DNA of 64,000 bases from Ascidiaceihabitans donghaensis. Lineage in GTDB: Bacteria; Pseudomonadota; Alphaproteobacteria; Rhodobacterales; Rhodobacteraceae. The stretch lies in assembly GCF_900302465.1 (NCBI RefSeq), contig NZ_OMOR01000001.1, positions 3,194,729 through 3,258,728 on the forward strand, given 5' to 3'. Below are positions 25,528 to 36,100 of this stretch, piece by piece; position 1 is the stretch's first letter, and each line of letters begins with the position of its first letter. Under the pieces are notes generated by a model. The model was not told the origin of the DNA. It was given only the letters and a program-made list of their open reading frames with translations, and searched no databases. A program made the position numbers and the translations under genes.

Positions 25528-27648
25528 TTAAGCGAATTTCGCTTGGATCTCTTCGGAGATGTTGCTTGGAACAGCTTCGTAGTGGCCGAACTGCATGGTA
25601 AAGTTCGCACGACCCGATGACATCGACCGCAAGGTGTTGATGTAACCGAACATGTTGGCCAAAGGCACTTGCGCGTCGATAGCAATTGCATTGCCGCGCG
25701 TGTCTTGACCTTGAACCTGACCACGACGAGACGTCAGGTCACCAATGATACCACCTGTGTATTCTTCAGGCGTAATCACTTCGACTTTCATGATTGGCTC
25801 AAGCAGTTTCGCGCCAGCTTTACGCATGCCTTCACGCATACACATACGGGCAGCGATTTCGAACGCGAGAACCGAAGAGTCAACATCGTGGAACTTACCG
25901 TCCAGCAATTCAACTTTGAAGTCGATCACAGGGAAGCCCGCCAAAGGACCGGAGTCCATGACCGAGTTGATACCCTTTTCAACACCCGGAATGTATTCTT
26001 TCGGAACAGAACCACCAACGATGCGGGATTCGAAAGAATAGCCTTCGCCCGGCTCTGTTGGAGAGATCAGCAATTTGACCTCGCCAAACTGACCAGAACC
26101 ACCGGACTGTTTCTTGTGCGTGTAGCTGTGCTCAACTTCGTGGCCGATGGTCTCACGGTATGCCACTTGTGGCGCACCAATGTTCGCTTCAACTTTGAAT
26201 TCACGCTTCAGACGGTCGATCAGAATGTCGAGGTGCAATTCGCCCATGCCGCGCATGATTGTTTGACCACTTTCGACGTCTGTTTCCACGCGGAAGGATG
26301 GATCTTCTGCTGCAAGACGCTGCAGACCCAATGACATTTTCTCTTGGTCGGCCTTGGTTTTAGGCTCAACCGCGATCTCGATCACCGGATCAGGGAAGGT
26401 CATCGTTTCCAGAACAACCTGAGCCTTGTCATCAGACAAAGTGTCACCTGTTGTTGTGTTTTTCAGACCGGCAAGCGCAATGATGTCACCCGCGTAAGCT
26501 TCAGTGATTTCGTCTTGCTTGTTGGAGTGCATCATAACCATACGGCCGATGCGTTCCTTGTTGCCCTTCGTTGTGTTCATCAGCGTGTCGCCTTTGGCAA
26601 GCGTGCCAGAGTAGATACGTGTGAACGTCAACGTGCCCATGAACGGGTCGTTCATGATTTTGAACGCGAGGCCGGAGAAGGGCATTTCGTCATCCGCACG
26701 ACGTGCGATGTTACGCGTTTCTTCTTCGTCGCCCGGTGCAAAGCCCATGTAATCAACAACGTCCAATGGGGACGGCAGATAGTCGATCACAGCGTTGAGC
26801 AATGGCTGAACGCCTTTGTTTTTGAACGCGGAACCGCCCAAAACAGGAACGAATTTCAGCTCAAGGCAGCCTTTGCGCAGCAAAGCGCGCAATTCAGGAA
26901 CTTCAGGCTCTGTGCCTTCCATCAGATAGGCTTCCATGGCGTCGTCGTCCATTTCAACAGCCGCTTCAACCATCTTCGCACGCCATTCGTCAGCTTGCGC
27001 TTTCAAACCGTCACGGATGGGGGCTTTGATCCAGGACGCACCAAGGTCTTCGCCCTGCCACAACCATTCTTCCATGGTCACCAGATCGATCAGGCCTTCA
27101 AGCTCGGTTTCGGCACCAATTGGAATACCAACCGGAATAGCCGTAGCACCTGTGCGGTCTTCGATCATGTGAACACAGTTGAAGAAGTCCGCGCCGATTT
27201 TGTCCATTTTGTTGACAAAAACGATACGTGGAACTTTATAACGGTCGGCCTGGCGCCAAACCGTTTCAGTCTGTGGCTCAACACCGGCGTTCCCGTCCAA
27301 AACAGTCACGGCCCCATCGAGAACAGCCAAAGAACGTTCAACTTCAATAGTGAAGTCAACGTGGCCCGGTGTGTCGATGATGTTCATGCGGTGCTTCAGG
27401 GAATCGGCGTCTGTGCCGTTCTCTGTGCGTTCCCAGAATGTCGTCGTCGCAGCGGAAGTAATGGTAATACCCCGTTCCTGCTCTTGCTCCATCCAGTCCA
27501 TTGTTGCTGCGCCGTCGTGGACTTCGCCAATGTTGTGGGACTTGCCTGTATAGAACAGGATGCGTTCGGAACATGTGGTCTTACCCGCATCAATATGCGC
27601 AATAATTCCGAAGTTCCGGTAGCGGTCGAGTGGATAATCGCGTGCCAT
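25528..27648 (-). CDS. fusA: Elongation factor G
   Basis: EF-G catalyses ribosomal translocation and, with RRF, recycling. 706 residues: P-loop AHIDAGKTT (17-25), [18 protein letters not shown], then domains II-V ending at EEIQAKFA. Start [20 protein letters not shown] has AAGAGGAACGCAAAG upstream. It lies 15 bp after rpsG, followed by a palindromic repeat and tuf. The length and motifs are those of the canonical single-copy EF-G1. Confidence 0.98.
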   Translation of the reverse strand: MARDYPLDRYRNFGIIAHIDAGKTTCSERILFYTGKSHNIGEVHDGAATMDWMEQEQERGITITSAATTTFWERTENGTDADSLKHRMNIIDTPGHVDFTIEVERSLAVLDGAVTVLDGNAGVEPQTETVWRQADRYKVPRIVFVNKMDKIGADFFNCVHMIEDRTGATAIPVGIPIGAETELEGLIDLVTMEEWLWQGEDLGASWIKAPIRDGLKAQADEWRAKMVEAAVEMDDDAMEAYLMEGTEPEVPELRALLRKGCLELKFVPVLGGSAFKNKGVQPLLNAVIDYLPSPLDVVDYMGFAPGDEEETRNIARRADDEMPFSGLAFKIMNDPFMGTLTFTRIYSGTLAKGDTLMNTTKGNKERIGRMVMMHSNKQDEITEAYAGDIIALAGLKNTTTGDTLSDDKAQVVLETMTFPDPVIEIAVEPKTKADQEKMSLGLQRLAAEDPSFRVETDVESGQTIMRGMGELHLDILIDRLKREFKVEANIGAPQVAYRETIGHEVEHSYTHKKQSGGSGQFGEVKLLISPTEPGEGYSFESRIVGGSVPKEYIPGVEKGINSVMDSGPLAGFPVIDFKVELLDGKFHDVDSSVLAFEIAARMCMREGMRKAGAKLLEPIMKVEVITPEEYTGGIIGDLTSRRGQVQGQDTRGNAIAIDAQVPLANMFGYINTLRSMSSGRANFTMQFGHYEAVPSNISEEIQAKFA

Positions 27649-27663
27649 AGCTTTGCGTTCCTC

Positions 27664-28134
27664 TTACCAGCGATAGTGGCTGAAGGCTTTGTTTGCCTCG
27701 GCCATTTTATGGGTGTCTTCGCGCTTTTTCACAGCTGTGCCGCGGGACTGTACGGCGTCCATCAGCTCACCTGCGAGGCGCTCTTCCATTGTGTTTTCGT
27801 TGCGCGAACGGGACGCTTTGATCAACCAACGGATGGCCAATGCTTCGCGGCGTTCTGGACGCACTTCAACGGGAACCTGATACGTCGCACCACCGACGCG
27901 GCGCGAACGCACTTCGACGGATGGTTTGATGTTGTCCAGTGCTTCGTGGAAAACTTCCAGAGGCACCCGTTTGATTTTTGCTTCTACACGATCCATCGCG
28001 TTATAAACGATGCGCTCGGCAGTGGATTTTTTGCCATCGATCATGAGGTTGTTCATGAACTTGGACAATACGCGGTCGCCAAACTTTGCGTCTGGCAGGA
28101 TCTCGCGTTTTTCAGCGGCGTGACGACGTGACAT
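27664..28134 (-). CDS. rpsG: 30S ribosomal protein S7
   Basis: Primary 16S 3'-domain binding protein, at the exit site. The 156-residue protein [20 protein letters not shown] has the signature [25 protein letters not shown] and ends [14 protein letters not shown]. It lies 12 bp after rpsL. In E. coli S7 represses the str operon through the rpsL-rpsG spacer; here that spacer is too short to carry the same structure. Confidence 0.98.
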   Translation of the reverse strand: MSRRHAAEKREILPDAKFGDRVLSKFMNNLMIDGKKSTAERIVYNAMDRVEAKIKRVPLEVFHEALDNIKPSVEVRSRRVGGATYQVPVEVRPERREALAIRWLIKASRSRNENTMEERLAGELMDAVQSRGTAVKKREDTHKMAEANKAFSHYRW

Positions 28135-28146
28135 CTGCGGATCTCC

Positions 28147-28518
28147 TTATTTAGGCTTCTTGGCGCCGTATTTCGAACGACGTTGTTTACGGTCTTTAAC
28201 GCCCTGAGTATCCAGAACACCGCGCAGGATGTGGTAACGCACACCGGGAAGGTCTTTTACACGACCACCACGGATCAGAACCACAGAGTGCTCCTGAAGG
28301 TTGTGGCTTTCACCGGGAATGTAGGAGATGACCTCGAAGCCGTTTGTCAGGCGCACTTTGGCGACCTTACGCATAGCAGAGTTCGGTTTCTTTGGTGTCG
28401 TTGTATAAACGCGCGTGCATACGCCACGTTTTTGAGGACACTGCTCCAAGTGCTGCGACTTGGAAGTCTTACGCTTTGGCTGACGCGGCTTGCGGATCAG
28501 CTGCTGGATCGTTGGCAT
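28147..28518 (-). CDS. rpsL: 30S ribosomal protein S12
   Basis: S12 controls decoding accuracy and is the classic streptomycin target. Start at ATG 28518 ([20 protein letters not shown]); the open frame to 28644 is leader. 123 residues with [17 protein letters not shown] (Lys43) and [14 protein letters not shown]; both lysine positions linked to resistance are wild type. First gene of the str operon, with a leader of about 240 nt that carries a terminator-like hairpin. Confidence 0.98.
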   Translation of the reverse strand: MPTIQQLIRKPRQPKRKTSKSQHLEQCPQKRGVCTRVYTTTPKKPNSAMRKVAKVRLTNGFEVISYIPGESHNLQEHSVVLIRGGRVKDLPGVRYHILRGVLDTQGVKDRKQRRSKYGAKKPK

Positions 28519-28631
28519 AGGCGGTTTTTCCCCGTTTTTGCGCTCATCGGAACCCCTGGTTGCCCAAGGGCGGTTCAATCGTGTCGGCCAGTCTGATGTT
28601 CGCGCGGTGCCACATGTTCGTGTGACAAAGC

Positions 28632-28674
28632 AAAAACACCGCAATGTTCCCGTACCGAGGTGAACAAGGCGGTG
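28632..28674 (-). terminator. Terminator-like hairpin in the rpsL leader (possible attenuator)
   Basis: Minus strand: CACCGC-CT-TGTTC, a 12-nt loop, GAACA-TT-GCGGTG, then TTTTTG. It is downstream of the rpsL promoter and about 115 nt before the ATG, with no upstream minus-strand gene that it could serve. Attenuation is therefore inferred. Confidence 0.55.
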
Positions 28675-28768
28675 GGTTCTCAGAGGATGCGCCCAGCATT
28701 AGGACGGATCTTGACCACTCCAGTTTTGATGTCGGATTTCGGGCGTGTGCCGTGATCCGGATAGCGGG

Positions 28769-28797
28769 CGTATAGGGGGAGTCGTAGAGGGTGTCAA
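28769..28797 (-). promoter_or_regulatory. Promoter of the str operon (rpsL)
   Basis: -35 TTGACA (28792-28797, perfect consensus), 17 bp spacer, -10 TATACG (28769-28774). It shares the ACTCCCCCTATACGCCC block with the rpsJ promoter. The 411-bp gap 28519-28929 otherwise holds only the leader hairpin and the start region of a small plus-strand gene. Confidence 0.8.
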
Positions 28798-28929
28798 CGG
28801 GGGTGGGGATCCGTGCGAAATCCAGTGTAGTTCATTTGGCCCAATGCCAACGCAATTGGACAACATATGAAGTTTTATCTATGATAAAAATGGAACTGCA
28901 AGCGCGATCTTGGAGGAACAGTAGACGGT

Positions 28930-29115
28930 ATGAATTTGGCAATTGTCTTTGGCGTCATAATGACACTCTATTTCGGGTTCTTACTGACCTATGGTGTTCG
29001 GTTCCTGTTGAAGCTTCGCAAAGGCGACTATGACACGCCCCCAAAACCCGCCACGCAACACCATTCGGATCATACATCTATAGACCCGGTCACCGCGTAT
29101 TTGTCCTCTGATTAA
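28930..29115 (+). CDS. Small single-span membrane protein, 61 aa
   Basis: MNLAIVFGVIMTLYFGFLLT is a hydrophobic segment (residues 1-25) followed by RFLLKLRKGDYDTPPKP, which by the positive-inside rule would place the C-terminus in the cytoplasm. A GGAGG sequence lies about 13 nt upstream, a little far. The family is not recognised. It is divergent from rpsL and precedes the glycosyltransferase gene by about 90 bp. Confidence 0.55.
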   Translation: MNLAIVFGVIMTLYFGFLLTYGVRFLLKLRKGDYDTPPKPATQHHSDHTSIDPVTAYLSSD

Positions 29116-29203
29116 CGAGACAGTCTGGCCCAGAACGATCCTATAAATTGGGTGTCGCCGGCACCGACAAGATGGTGGCAACCCAACGTAGAAAGTCTCT
29201 TTC

Positions 29204-30016
29204 ATGATCCAAGCCATCGGCCTTTGCCGCTTTTCCTACCCCGCCCTTGGCGGGTTTCAGGTCGAGCATGAAAAGATAGAGGATCGCATTGCCTATCTCT
29301 ATGCGGAGAAACGCTTGCAAGAACGCTTTGCCCTGTTTGAACACGTTGCGCTGCCTTGCCTACGCGCCCAGACCGATCCGAATTTCGAGATCATCATCGT
29401 CGTTGGTGACAGCTTGCCAGACATGCATTTGACCCGCCTCATGGACCTGATCGAAGATATGCCCCAACTACGTGTTCAGGTGCATCCCCCCCTGCCCCAC
29501 CGCCAAGGCATGCGCGACATTCTGAACGACGCGCGGCACGACAGGTCAAAGCCATGCCTGCAATTCCGCTTTGACGATGATGATGCCATCGGTGTGGATT
29601 TCATCACCCGCCTACGTGAGGCCGCAACAGATGCCAAACCGCTGACCGCGAAACATAAGATGGTGGCGTTCGATTTTCACCACGGGTGGACGGCTGAATT
29701 CACGGGCCAAGGGATCAGCGCGACACAGACCTACCGCCCGATGTTCACCGCTGCCTTGGCCGTTCAGGTCGCGGGTGGCAACGGGCAAAGCATCATGAAC
29801 TTCGGACACGAGAAGATGGGGCGCTTTATGCCGGTGGTCAGCTACGGGGACACGCCTATGTGGATACGGTCACACAACGACTTCAACGACTCTCGTCAAA
29901 AAGCCAACGCCAAACCCGTGCGTGTCAAACCTTTGAATGACGCGCAACGTGCACTGTTCAAAGACCGCTTTGCCATCGACGAAGACGCCATCAAAACAGC
30001 CTTTTCAGCCCTTTAA
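29204..30016 (+). CDS. Putative glycosyltransferase (PF11316 rhamnosyltransferase-like)
   Basis: 270 residues, cytoplasmic. The order RFSYPALGGFQV, RLQERFALFEHVALPCLRAQTDPNFEIIIVVGD, and the metal-binding acidic motif QFRFDDDDAIG (residues 120-130) is typical of the GT-A-like family annotated as putative rhamnosyl transferase. The donor and acceptor cannot be deduced. A clear relative is encoded at 30872-31687 (RFSYPAQGGF, FRLDDDDAM). Its 3' end overlaps that of the convergent DMT gene by 12 bp. It is likely involved in surface polysaccharide or glycolipid synthesis. Confidence 0.8.
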   Translation: MIQAIGLCRFSYPALGGFQVEHEKIEDRIAYLYAEKRLQERFALFEHVALPCLRAQTDPNFEIIIVVGDSLPDMHLTRLMDLIEDMPQLRVQVHPPLPHRQGMRDILNDARHDRSKPCLQFRFDDDDAIGVDFITRLREAATDAKPLTAKHKMVAFDFHHGWTAEFTGQGISATQTYRPMFTAALAVQVAGGNGQSIMNFGHEKMGRFMPVVSYGDTPMWIRSHNDFNDSRQKANAKPVRVKPLNDAQRALFKDRFAIDEDAIKTAFSAL

Positions 30017-30871
30017 CAAAGCCCGTTCGCGGTACAGCGTGAACAGCCCCATAGCGACCACAATCCCCGCCCCCAGCATCGTCAGACCATCGGGCCAATC
30101 GCCAAAGATCAGCCATCCCAGCAACAGCGACCAGATCAACCCAGTGTAGCGAAAGGGGGCTATGAACGACACATCGCCGGTGCGCATGGTCGCCACGCTA
30201 AAGTAATACCCGCCCAGAATGAACAAGGCCGCCAAGGCAATAAGGCCCGCAAACTGTGGCGTGACAGGGACCCAAGGCGTGGCCAAAGACGCAAAGCCTG
30301 AAAAGATCATCACCGACAAAATGGCACATAGGGTCACTGTCATGGACGGTACGTCTTTGGACAATTTCTTGGTGGCCAGATCGCGCACTGTCACACACAT
30401 CACTGCGGCCAACCCATACAAGGCGTAGACGTTGAAGCCGTCTGTGCCGGGACGCACAATCAATAAAACGCCGCTAAATCCCACCACGATCGCAAGCATT
30501 CGGCGCCAGCCTACTTTTTCGCCAAAAAACAATGCAGTGCCCAAAGTCACAGTCAAAGGAAGCGCTTGCAAGATCGCGGTCAGGTTCGCAAGCTGCATGT
30601 TAAACAGCGCATTAAGGAAGAAATACGCCGTCACAACTTCGGCCACACAGCGCAGTGCAATCAGCAGCCAATCGTCCCGACGTATCCGGAAATGCACGGT
30701 GCCAAGTGTTCGTGCAAGGAACAAGATCAGGATCGTTGACAACACCCCACGCAAAAACAGCATTTGAAACAGGGGCATCTGCGTGCCGATGGATTTGGTT
30801 GCGGCATCGTTGAAGGTGAAGCAGGCCATGGATGCCATCATCAACAAGGCACCGGCAAGATTTGGCGACAT
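30005..30871 (-). CDS. EamA/DMT-family membrane transporter
   Basis: 288 residues with about ten hydrophobic segments forming two EamA repeats (residues 5-135 and 150-282); FLRGVLSTILILFLA and RYTGLIWSLLLGWLIFGDWP are typical. The substrate is not predictable; relatives export amino acids or other small metabolites. The ATG directly abuts the stop of the upstream glycosyltransferase gene (TAG-ATG), so the two are co-translated. It converges on 29204-30016. Confidence 0.88.
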   Translation of the reverse strand: MSPNLAGALLMMASMACFTFNDAATKSIGTQMPLFQMLFLRGVLSTILILFLARTLGTVHFRIRRDDWLLIALRCVAEVVTAYFFLNALFNMQLANLTAILQALPLTVTLGTALFFGEKVGWRRMLAIVVGFSGVLLIVRPGTDGFNVYALYGLAAVMCVTVRDLATKKLSKDVPSMTVTLCAILSVMIFSGFASLATPWVPVTPQFAGLIALAALFILGGYYFSVATMRTGDVSFIAPFRYTGLIWSLLLGWLIFGDWPDGLTMLGAGIVVAMGLFTLYRERALLKG

Positions 30872-31687
30872 CTAAAGCGCCCTGACCGTATCGTAATCAA
30901 GTCCGAATTCGTTTCGCAGATAATGTCGCAAACGCTTTTCTTTCCAGTCACGGGCACGACCAGTTGGGGCGGCACCTGAGTCGTTGTCTTCATGCACCGA
31001 CCGGATGAACATCGGCCGGTTCACTTCGGTGAATGTATCATAGAATTGTGAAATGGCGCGGTGGTTACGGCTGAACACATTCTGTCCGGTATCAAGGCCC
31101 GTCACCAACGCCATGCCAACACCCAAAGGGGCGCGTTCGTAACATTCGCGCAGCGGCTGTTCCCGGTCGGATGTGTCCAGATAAAAACCCCGGTTGAAGG
31201 CAATGCAAAAGGGATCATCATGTAAGCGCAGCGGCAAAATCCCTGTCGCCAAAGCGCGCACACGGCCCACTGTGCCTTTGTGCATGGCATCATCATCATC
31301 CAACCGAAAGGTGGCAACGTGCGTTGCATCCGCGGCCTGCGGCAACGCATCGAAAGACGCTTTGACGGCCTGAATGTGGTTCATGCTGGGCAGTTTAATG
31401 ACGTGCAGCGATGGATGATCCGCCACAAGCGCATCCAGGCGGGCGCGGGCCGCATCGGGGAACGTGTCACCAACCAGTATCCCCGTTTGAAAATCTTGAT
31501 CATCCTGCAAAAGCAAACTGGGCAATGCCAAGGTTTCAAAATAGGCAAACCGTCGTTCCAGACGGTCGGTATCGTACAGTGTGGCTTCCACCACATCCAA
31601 CCCTTTGTCAGACAGGGCAAAACCACCTTGCGCCGGATAGGAGAAGCGCACCAAACCTTTGACGGCAATATTTATCTGATCTGACAT
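30872..31687 (-). CDS. Putative glycosyltransferase (PF11316-like), second copy
   Basis: 271 residues from ATG 31687 (MSDQINIAVKGLVRFSYPAQ; AGG five nt upstream). It is homologous to the protein at 29204-30016: FSYPAQGGFALSDKGLDVVEATLYDTDRLERRFAYFETLALPSLLLQDDQDFQTGILVGD and the acidic motif FRLDDDDAMHKG. Later parts (PLGVGMALVTG, NRPMFIRSVHEDNDSG) correspond as well. It is coupled to the DMT gene. Two related transferases in opposite orientation around a transporter suggest an old duplication with an inversion. Confidence 0.8.
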   Translation of the reverse strand: MSDQINIAVKGLVRFSYPAQGGFALSDKGLDVVEATLYDTDRLERRFAYFETLALPSLLLQDDQDFQTGILVGDTFPDAARARLDALVADHPSLHVIKLPSMNHIQAVKASFDALPQAADATHVATFRLDDDDAMHKGTVGRVRALATGILPLRLHDDPFCIAFNRGFYLDTSDREQPLRECYERAPLGVGMALVTGLDTGQNVFSRNHRAISQFYDTFTEVNRPMFIRSVHEDNDSGAAPTGRARDWKEKRLRHYLRNEFGLDYDTVRAL

Positions 31688-31793
31688 CGGCACCTGCATG
31701 TTTTCGTCTGCACGCTAGCGCCTTATGTCGAGGCACAAAACCCCTGTTTGCCTGTTGATGGCCCCCGCACCTCAAGATGGGGGGCCTGATAGC

Positions 31794-32102
31794 TTAGAGG
31801 GTTGTGGCGCAGCCAAAGTTGCGCGATGGCTGGTTGATATGGTGCGGATTGACGATCAACACCCACATGGCCGGATATCCAGGCGCTTGGGTGCGCGAGT
31901 AGGAACAGCCCGTGGATGTTGTGAACCATTGACCTTGGAAGGATTCTGGTGGGCGGTTCAGCAAGTGGTCAGACCCACTGGCCGATGCCGTGCTGATTGA
32001 TGCCATATACCCCTGAGAGCGATCCCCAAAGTTGATGCCGACGTCTGCTGTCGCTGCTGTCCCTGTAAGCAGCAAAACCGCTGCCAATGCCTTACCCAAC
32101 AT
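31794..32102 (-). CDS. Small secreted hypothetical protein, 102 aa
   Basis: MLGKALAAVLLLTGTAATAD is a signal peptide; AGGAGA lies five nt before the ATG, a strong ribosome binding site. The mature part GINFGDRSQGYMASISTASASGSDHLLNRPPESFQGQ... has two cysteines (STGCSYS, FGCATTL) and no recognisable domain. It stands alone between the glycosyltransferase and nucleotidyltransferase genes. Confidence 0.65.
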   Translation of the reverse strand: MLGKALAAVLLLTGTAATADVGINFGDRSQGYMASISTASASGSDHLLNRPPESFQGQWFTTSTGCSYSRTQAPGYPAMWVLIVNPHHINQPSRNFGCATTL

Positions 32103-32250
32103 GTTTGTCTCCTGTGATCTGTGATGGCTTTATGTGTGCCTTGATATGATCGTGTAGACAGGGGGCGCGTGACAAAATCCGGTAAGGAGTGTGGCGAAAA
32201 TGTGCAGATTTATTCCGAACTAATTGAAATTAATGTAAAATTTTTTAAAC

Positions 32251-33066
32251 TTAGGCGTTCTCCGGATCATATGGCCGCTTGATCCCCAGCGTTTTCTCCA
32301 ATCTGTCCCAGGTCACTGTCTCAAACCGCTCTGGCCACTCTACCCCTGACGTCTTGGCCTGTTCGCGCGCCCGCGGCAGATAAGCCGCCGCATACGCCAG
32401 ATGTGCCTCGATCATGCCAGCGCGTGATACCAAAGGTGCAGGCAGGCCTGTCAGCAATGCTTTTTGCGACGCACTCAGCAAACGGTTCAAATGCAACATA
32501 CCTCCACGATGCGGTGCGTTGGTTTGTGTGATCAACAGCTCTACCAACATATTGCGCAAGTGGAACACGCCCAGCACACCGTTGATGTATTCCTCGCGCC
32601 CCGCTGCCAGATGCAACAGCCCGAGGATGCGAATGAATTCTTCATACTGGTATCTCAGCCGTTTTGGATTTGGCGCGACAGGCGGCACACTTTCTTTGAG
32701 AGTGTCGAACAATCCGGCATGGTCAAACAACGGTTTCAAGGTGTTCTGCGCATAGCCCCCAAGTTGTTCAGGCTTCAGGATCAGCACATCGGTGCGCGTC
32801 CAATCAGCTGTGATGGCATTGATCAAAACCGGCACGGTGGTGCGATCCCACCACAGCACAATTTCTCCGGTCTGTGCGATGGCTTTGCGCCAAAGCTGTG
32901 CAATCTCGTCTGTTGCACCCGTATCGCTGACAAGGATGAAATCAATATCGCTGTAGGCGTCTGCCAACCCGTTGCCATAGCTGCCACCTAAAAACAGCCC
33001 GCTGATCTCAGGCTCATCCCTGAGCGATGTGGTGATCGTTTCGATAACACTTTGATGGTTCATCAT
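32251..33066 (-). CDS. Nucleotidyltransferase-domain protein
   Basis: The ATG at 33066 (AGG six nt upstream) gives MMNHQSVIETITTSLRDEPE. The pol-beta-type nucleotidyltransferase motif is clear: LFLGGSYGNGLADAYSDIDFILV (G-S...D-x-D), with a likely third carboxylate in EIVLWWDRTTVP. The C-terminal half is helical. It resembles aminoglycoside-adenylyltransferase-like or stand-alone nucleotidyltransferases of unknown substrate. It lies just downstream of the rpoC terminator on the same strand. Confidence 0.8.
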   Translation of the reverse strand: MMNHQSVIETITTSLRDEPEISGLFLGGSYGNGLADAYSDIDFILVSDTGATDEIAQLWRKAIAQTGEIVLWWDRTTVPVLINAITADWTRTDVLILKPEQLGGYAQNTLKPLFDHAGLFDTLKESVPPVAPNPKRLRYQYEEFIRILGLLHLAAGREEYINGVLGVFHLRNMLVELLITQTNAPHRGGMLHLNRLLSASQKALLTGLPAPLVSRAGMIEAHLAYAAAYLPRAREQAKTSGVEWPERFETVTWDRLEKTLGIKRPYDPENA

Positions 33067-33114
33067 CTGCATCCTGTGTTGCTGCGCCATAAGCATATCA
33101 ACAGGGTACATTAC

Positions 33115-33152
33115 AAAAAAGGCCCCCGCGCATCGCTGCATGGGGGCCCTTT
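33115..33152 (-). terminator. Rho-independent terminator after rpoC
   Basis: Minus strand: AGGGCCCCCATGC, loop AGC, GATGCGCGGGGGCC then TTTTTTG. It lies 22 bp past the rpoC stop and ends rpoBC. Confidence 0.88.
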
Positions 33153-33174
33153 GAAAATGTTTTGAAACGAACGC

Positions 33175-36100
33175 TTAGTCGCGGCTTTCCTCGGATGTGT
33201 CGATCACGGTGTCAAAGACATCGCCGCCCACCACATCTTCGCCCGGAACCGGAGCGGCCAAACGTGCGGCTTCTTCGGCTTCTTCACGGCGTGCTTCGAT
33301 GACCACGTTGTCACGGTCGGTTGCAATGTTGCGCACTTTTTGTGTCGCACCACCTGTACCGGCCGGGATCAAGCGACCCACGATAACGTTCTCTTTGAGG
33401 CCAACCAGTTTGTCGCGTTTGCCCTGCACAGAGGCTTCTGTGAGAACGCGCGTCGTTTCCTGGAAGGAGGCCGCAGAGATGAACGAACGTGTCTGCAAGG
33501 ACGCCTTTGTGATCCCCAGAAGGATCGGCTCGCCTTTGGCCATGCGGCCTTTCTTGGACACGGCCTTGGCGTTGGCTGCGTCGAATTCCTGCTTGTCCAC
33601 ATGTTCGCCTTTGAGCAACGTGGTGTCCCCAGATTCCGAGATTTCCCACTTTTGCAGCATTTGGCGCACGATGACTTCGATGTGTTTGTCGTTAATTTTC
33701 ACACCCTGCAGGCGGTAAACGTCCTGCACTTCGTCGATCATGTAGTTGGCAAGCGCTTCGACGCCCATGACCGCAAGAATATCGTGCGGGGCCGGGTTGC
33801 CGTCCATGATGTAGTCGCCCTTCTTGATGAAATCACCTTCCGCAACCGGAATGTGTTTCCCTTTGGGCACCATGTACTCGACCTTGTGATCCGGATCTTC
33901 GGAGGACTCAATCGCGATGCGACGCTTGTTTTTGTAGTCTTTGCCAAAGCGCACATAGCCGTCGATTTCCGCGATGATTGCGTGGTCTTTGGGGCGACGT
34001 GCCTCAAAGAGTTCCGCAACCCGTGGCAAACCACCGGTGATGTCCTTGGTTTTGGAACCCTCACGCGGGATACGCGCGACGATTTCACCAGCGACAATTT
34101 CCTGCCCGTCTTCGATGGACAGAACAGCGTCCACAGACATCGGGTAGGTGACGGGGTTGCCTGCGTCATTGCGCACGGGCTCACCATCTTTGTCGACCAA
34201 GATGATCTCTGGTTTCAGTTCGTTGCCTTTGGCAGCCGAACGCCAGTCGATCACGATCTTTTGGGTCATGCCTGTCGCATCGTCGGTTTCGTCCTTCACA
34301 GCAATCCCGCTGACAAGGTCAACAAATTTGGCTGTACCGGATTTCTCCGCGATCATGGGCAATGTGTACGGATCCCATTCGAACATCTTGTCGCCGGCCG
34401 CGATGGCCTGACCGTCTGTGATGAACAATTTGGAACCGTAGCCCAGCTTGTGGCTGGCCACTTCAACGCCGTTTTCGTCGTTGATCGCCATCTTCATGTT
34501 CCGGCCCATCACCATCACATCGCCTTGGGCGTTGGTCAGGGTTTGTGGGTTTTCGAACACGACTGTACCGGCGTGGGAGCTTTCCAAGAAGGACTGCTGA
34601 CCACCCTGCGCAACACCGCCGATGTGGAAGGTCCGCATCGTCAGCTGTGTGCCGGGTTCACCAATGGACTGCGCCGCGATGATGCCAACAGCCTCACCGG
34701 TGTTGACGCGTGTACCACGGGCAAGGTCACGACCGTAGCATGTGGCGCAAACGCCTTCTTCGGCCTCACAGGTCAAAGGTGAGCGAATACGCGCAGAGGC
34801 CACTTTGAAGTCTTCCAAAGAGTCCGCCATGCGTTCGTCGACCAGTGTCCCTGCTGCAATCAGCACTTCGTCTGTGCCGGGCTTCAGGATGTCTTCGGCC
34901 ACAACACGGCCCAAGAGACGCTCGGACAAGGACGACACAACTTCACCGTCGTTGATCGCCGGAACCGCAAAGATAGAGTTTTCGGTGCCACAATCGATCA
35001 TGCGCACGATGCAGTCCTGTGCCACGTCAACCAAACGACGTGTCAGATAACCCGAGTTCGCCGTTTTCAGAGCCGTGTCAGACAGACCTTTCCGCGCACC
35101 GTGTGTCGAGTTGAAGTACTCAAGAACGGTCAGACCTTCTTTAAAGTTCGAGATGATCGGCGTTTCGATGATGTCGCCGTTCGGCTTGGCCATCAGACCA
35201 CGCATCCCGCCTAGCTGTTTCATCTGCGTGACAGAGCCACGCGCACCGGAGTGGGCCATCATGTAAACCGAGTTCGGTTCCATTTCAGCGCCCGCCTCAT
35301 CCGTGCGTTCCGCAGAGATCGAGCCCATCATCGCGTCGGTGACCTTGTCGTTACATTTCGACCAAGCATCGACCACTTTGTTGTACTTTTCGCCCTGTGT
35401 GATCAGACCGTCCATGTACTGCTGTTCAAAGTCCTTCACCTGATCGCGGGTTTCTTCAACCAGCGGCCATTTGGTGTCGGGGATCAACATGTCGTCTTTA
35501 CCAAACGAGATGCCTGCCTTGAACGCTTCACGGAAACCCATGGTCATGATGTGGTCACAGAAGATAACCGACTCTTTTTGCCCACAGTAACGGTAGACCG
35601 TATCGATGACCTGCTGCACTTCCTTCTTACGCAGAAGGCGGTTCACCAGTTCAAACGGCGCTTTGGCGTTCAGCGGCAAAAGTGCGCCAAGACGTACACG
35701 CCCCGGTGTCGTTTCAAAGCGTTGCATCACTTCGTTGCCATGTTCGTCAATTTGCGGAATCCGCGCAGTGACTTTGGCGTGAAGGTGAACGGCACCTGAA
35801 TCAAGCGCGTGTTGCACTTCTTCGATAGAACCAAAGACCATGCCTTCGCCCTGCATGCCTGCGCGTTCAAGGGTCGTGTAATACAGACCCAAGATCATAT
35901 CCTGCGATGGCACGATGATCGGCGCGCCGTTGGCAGGCGACAGAACGTTGTTCGTGGACATCATCAAAACGCGTGCTTCAAGCTGCGCTTCCAAAGACAG
36001 CGGCACGTGGACCGCCATTTGGTCACCGTCAAAGTCCGCGTTAAAGGCGGAACAAACAAGCGGGTGCAACTGAATGGCTTTGCCTTCGATCAGAACGGGT

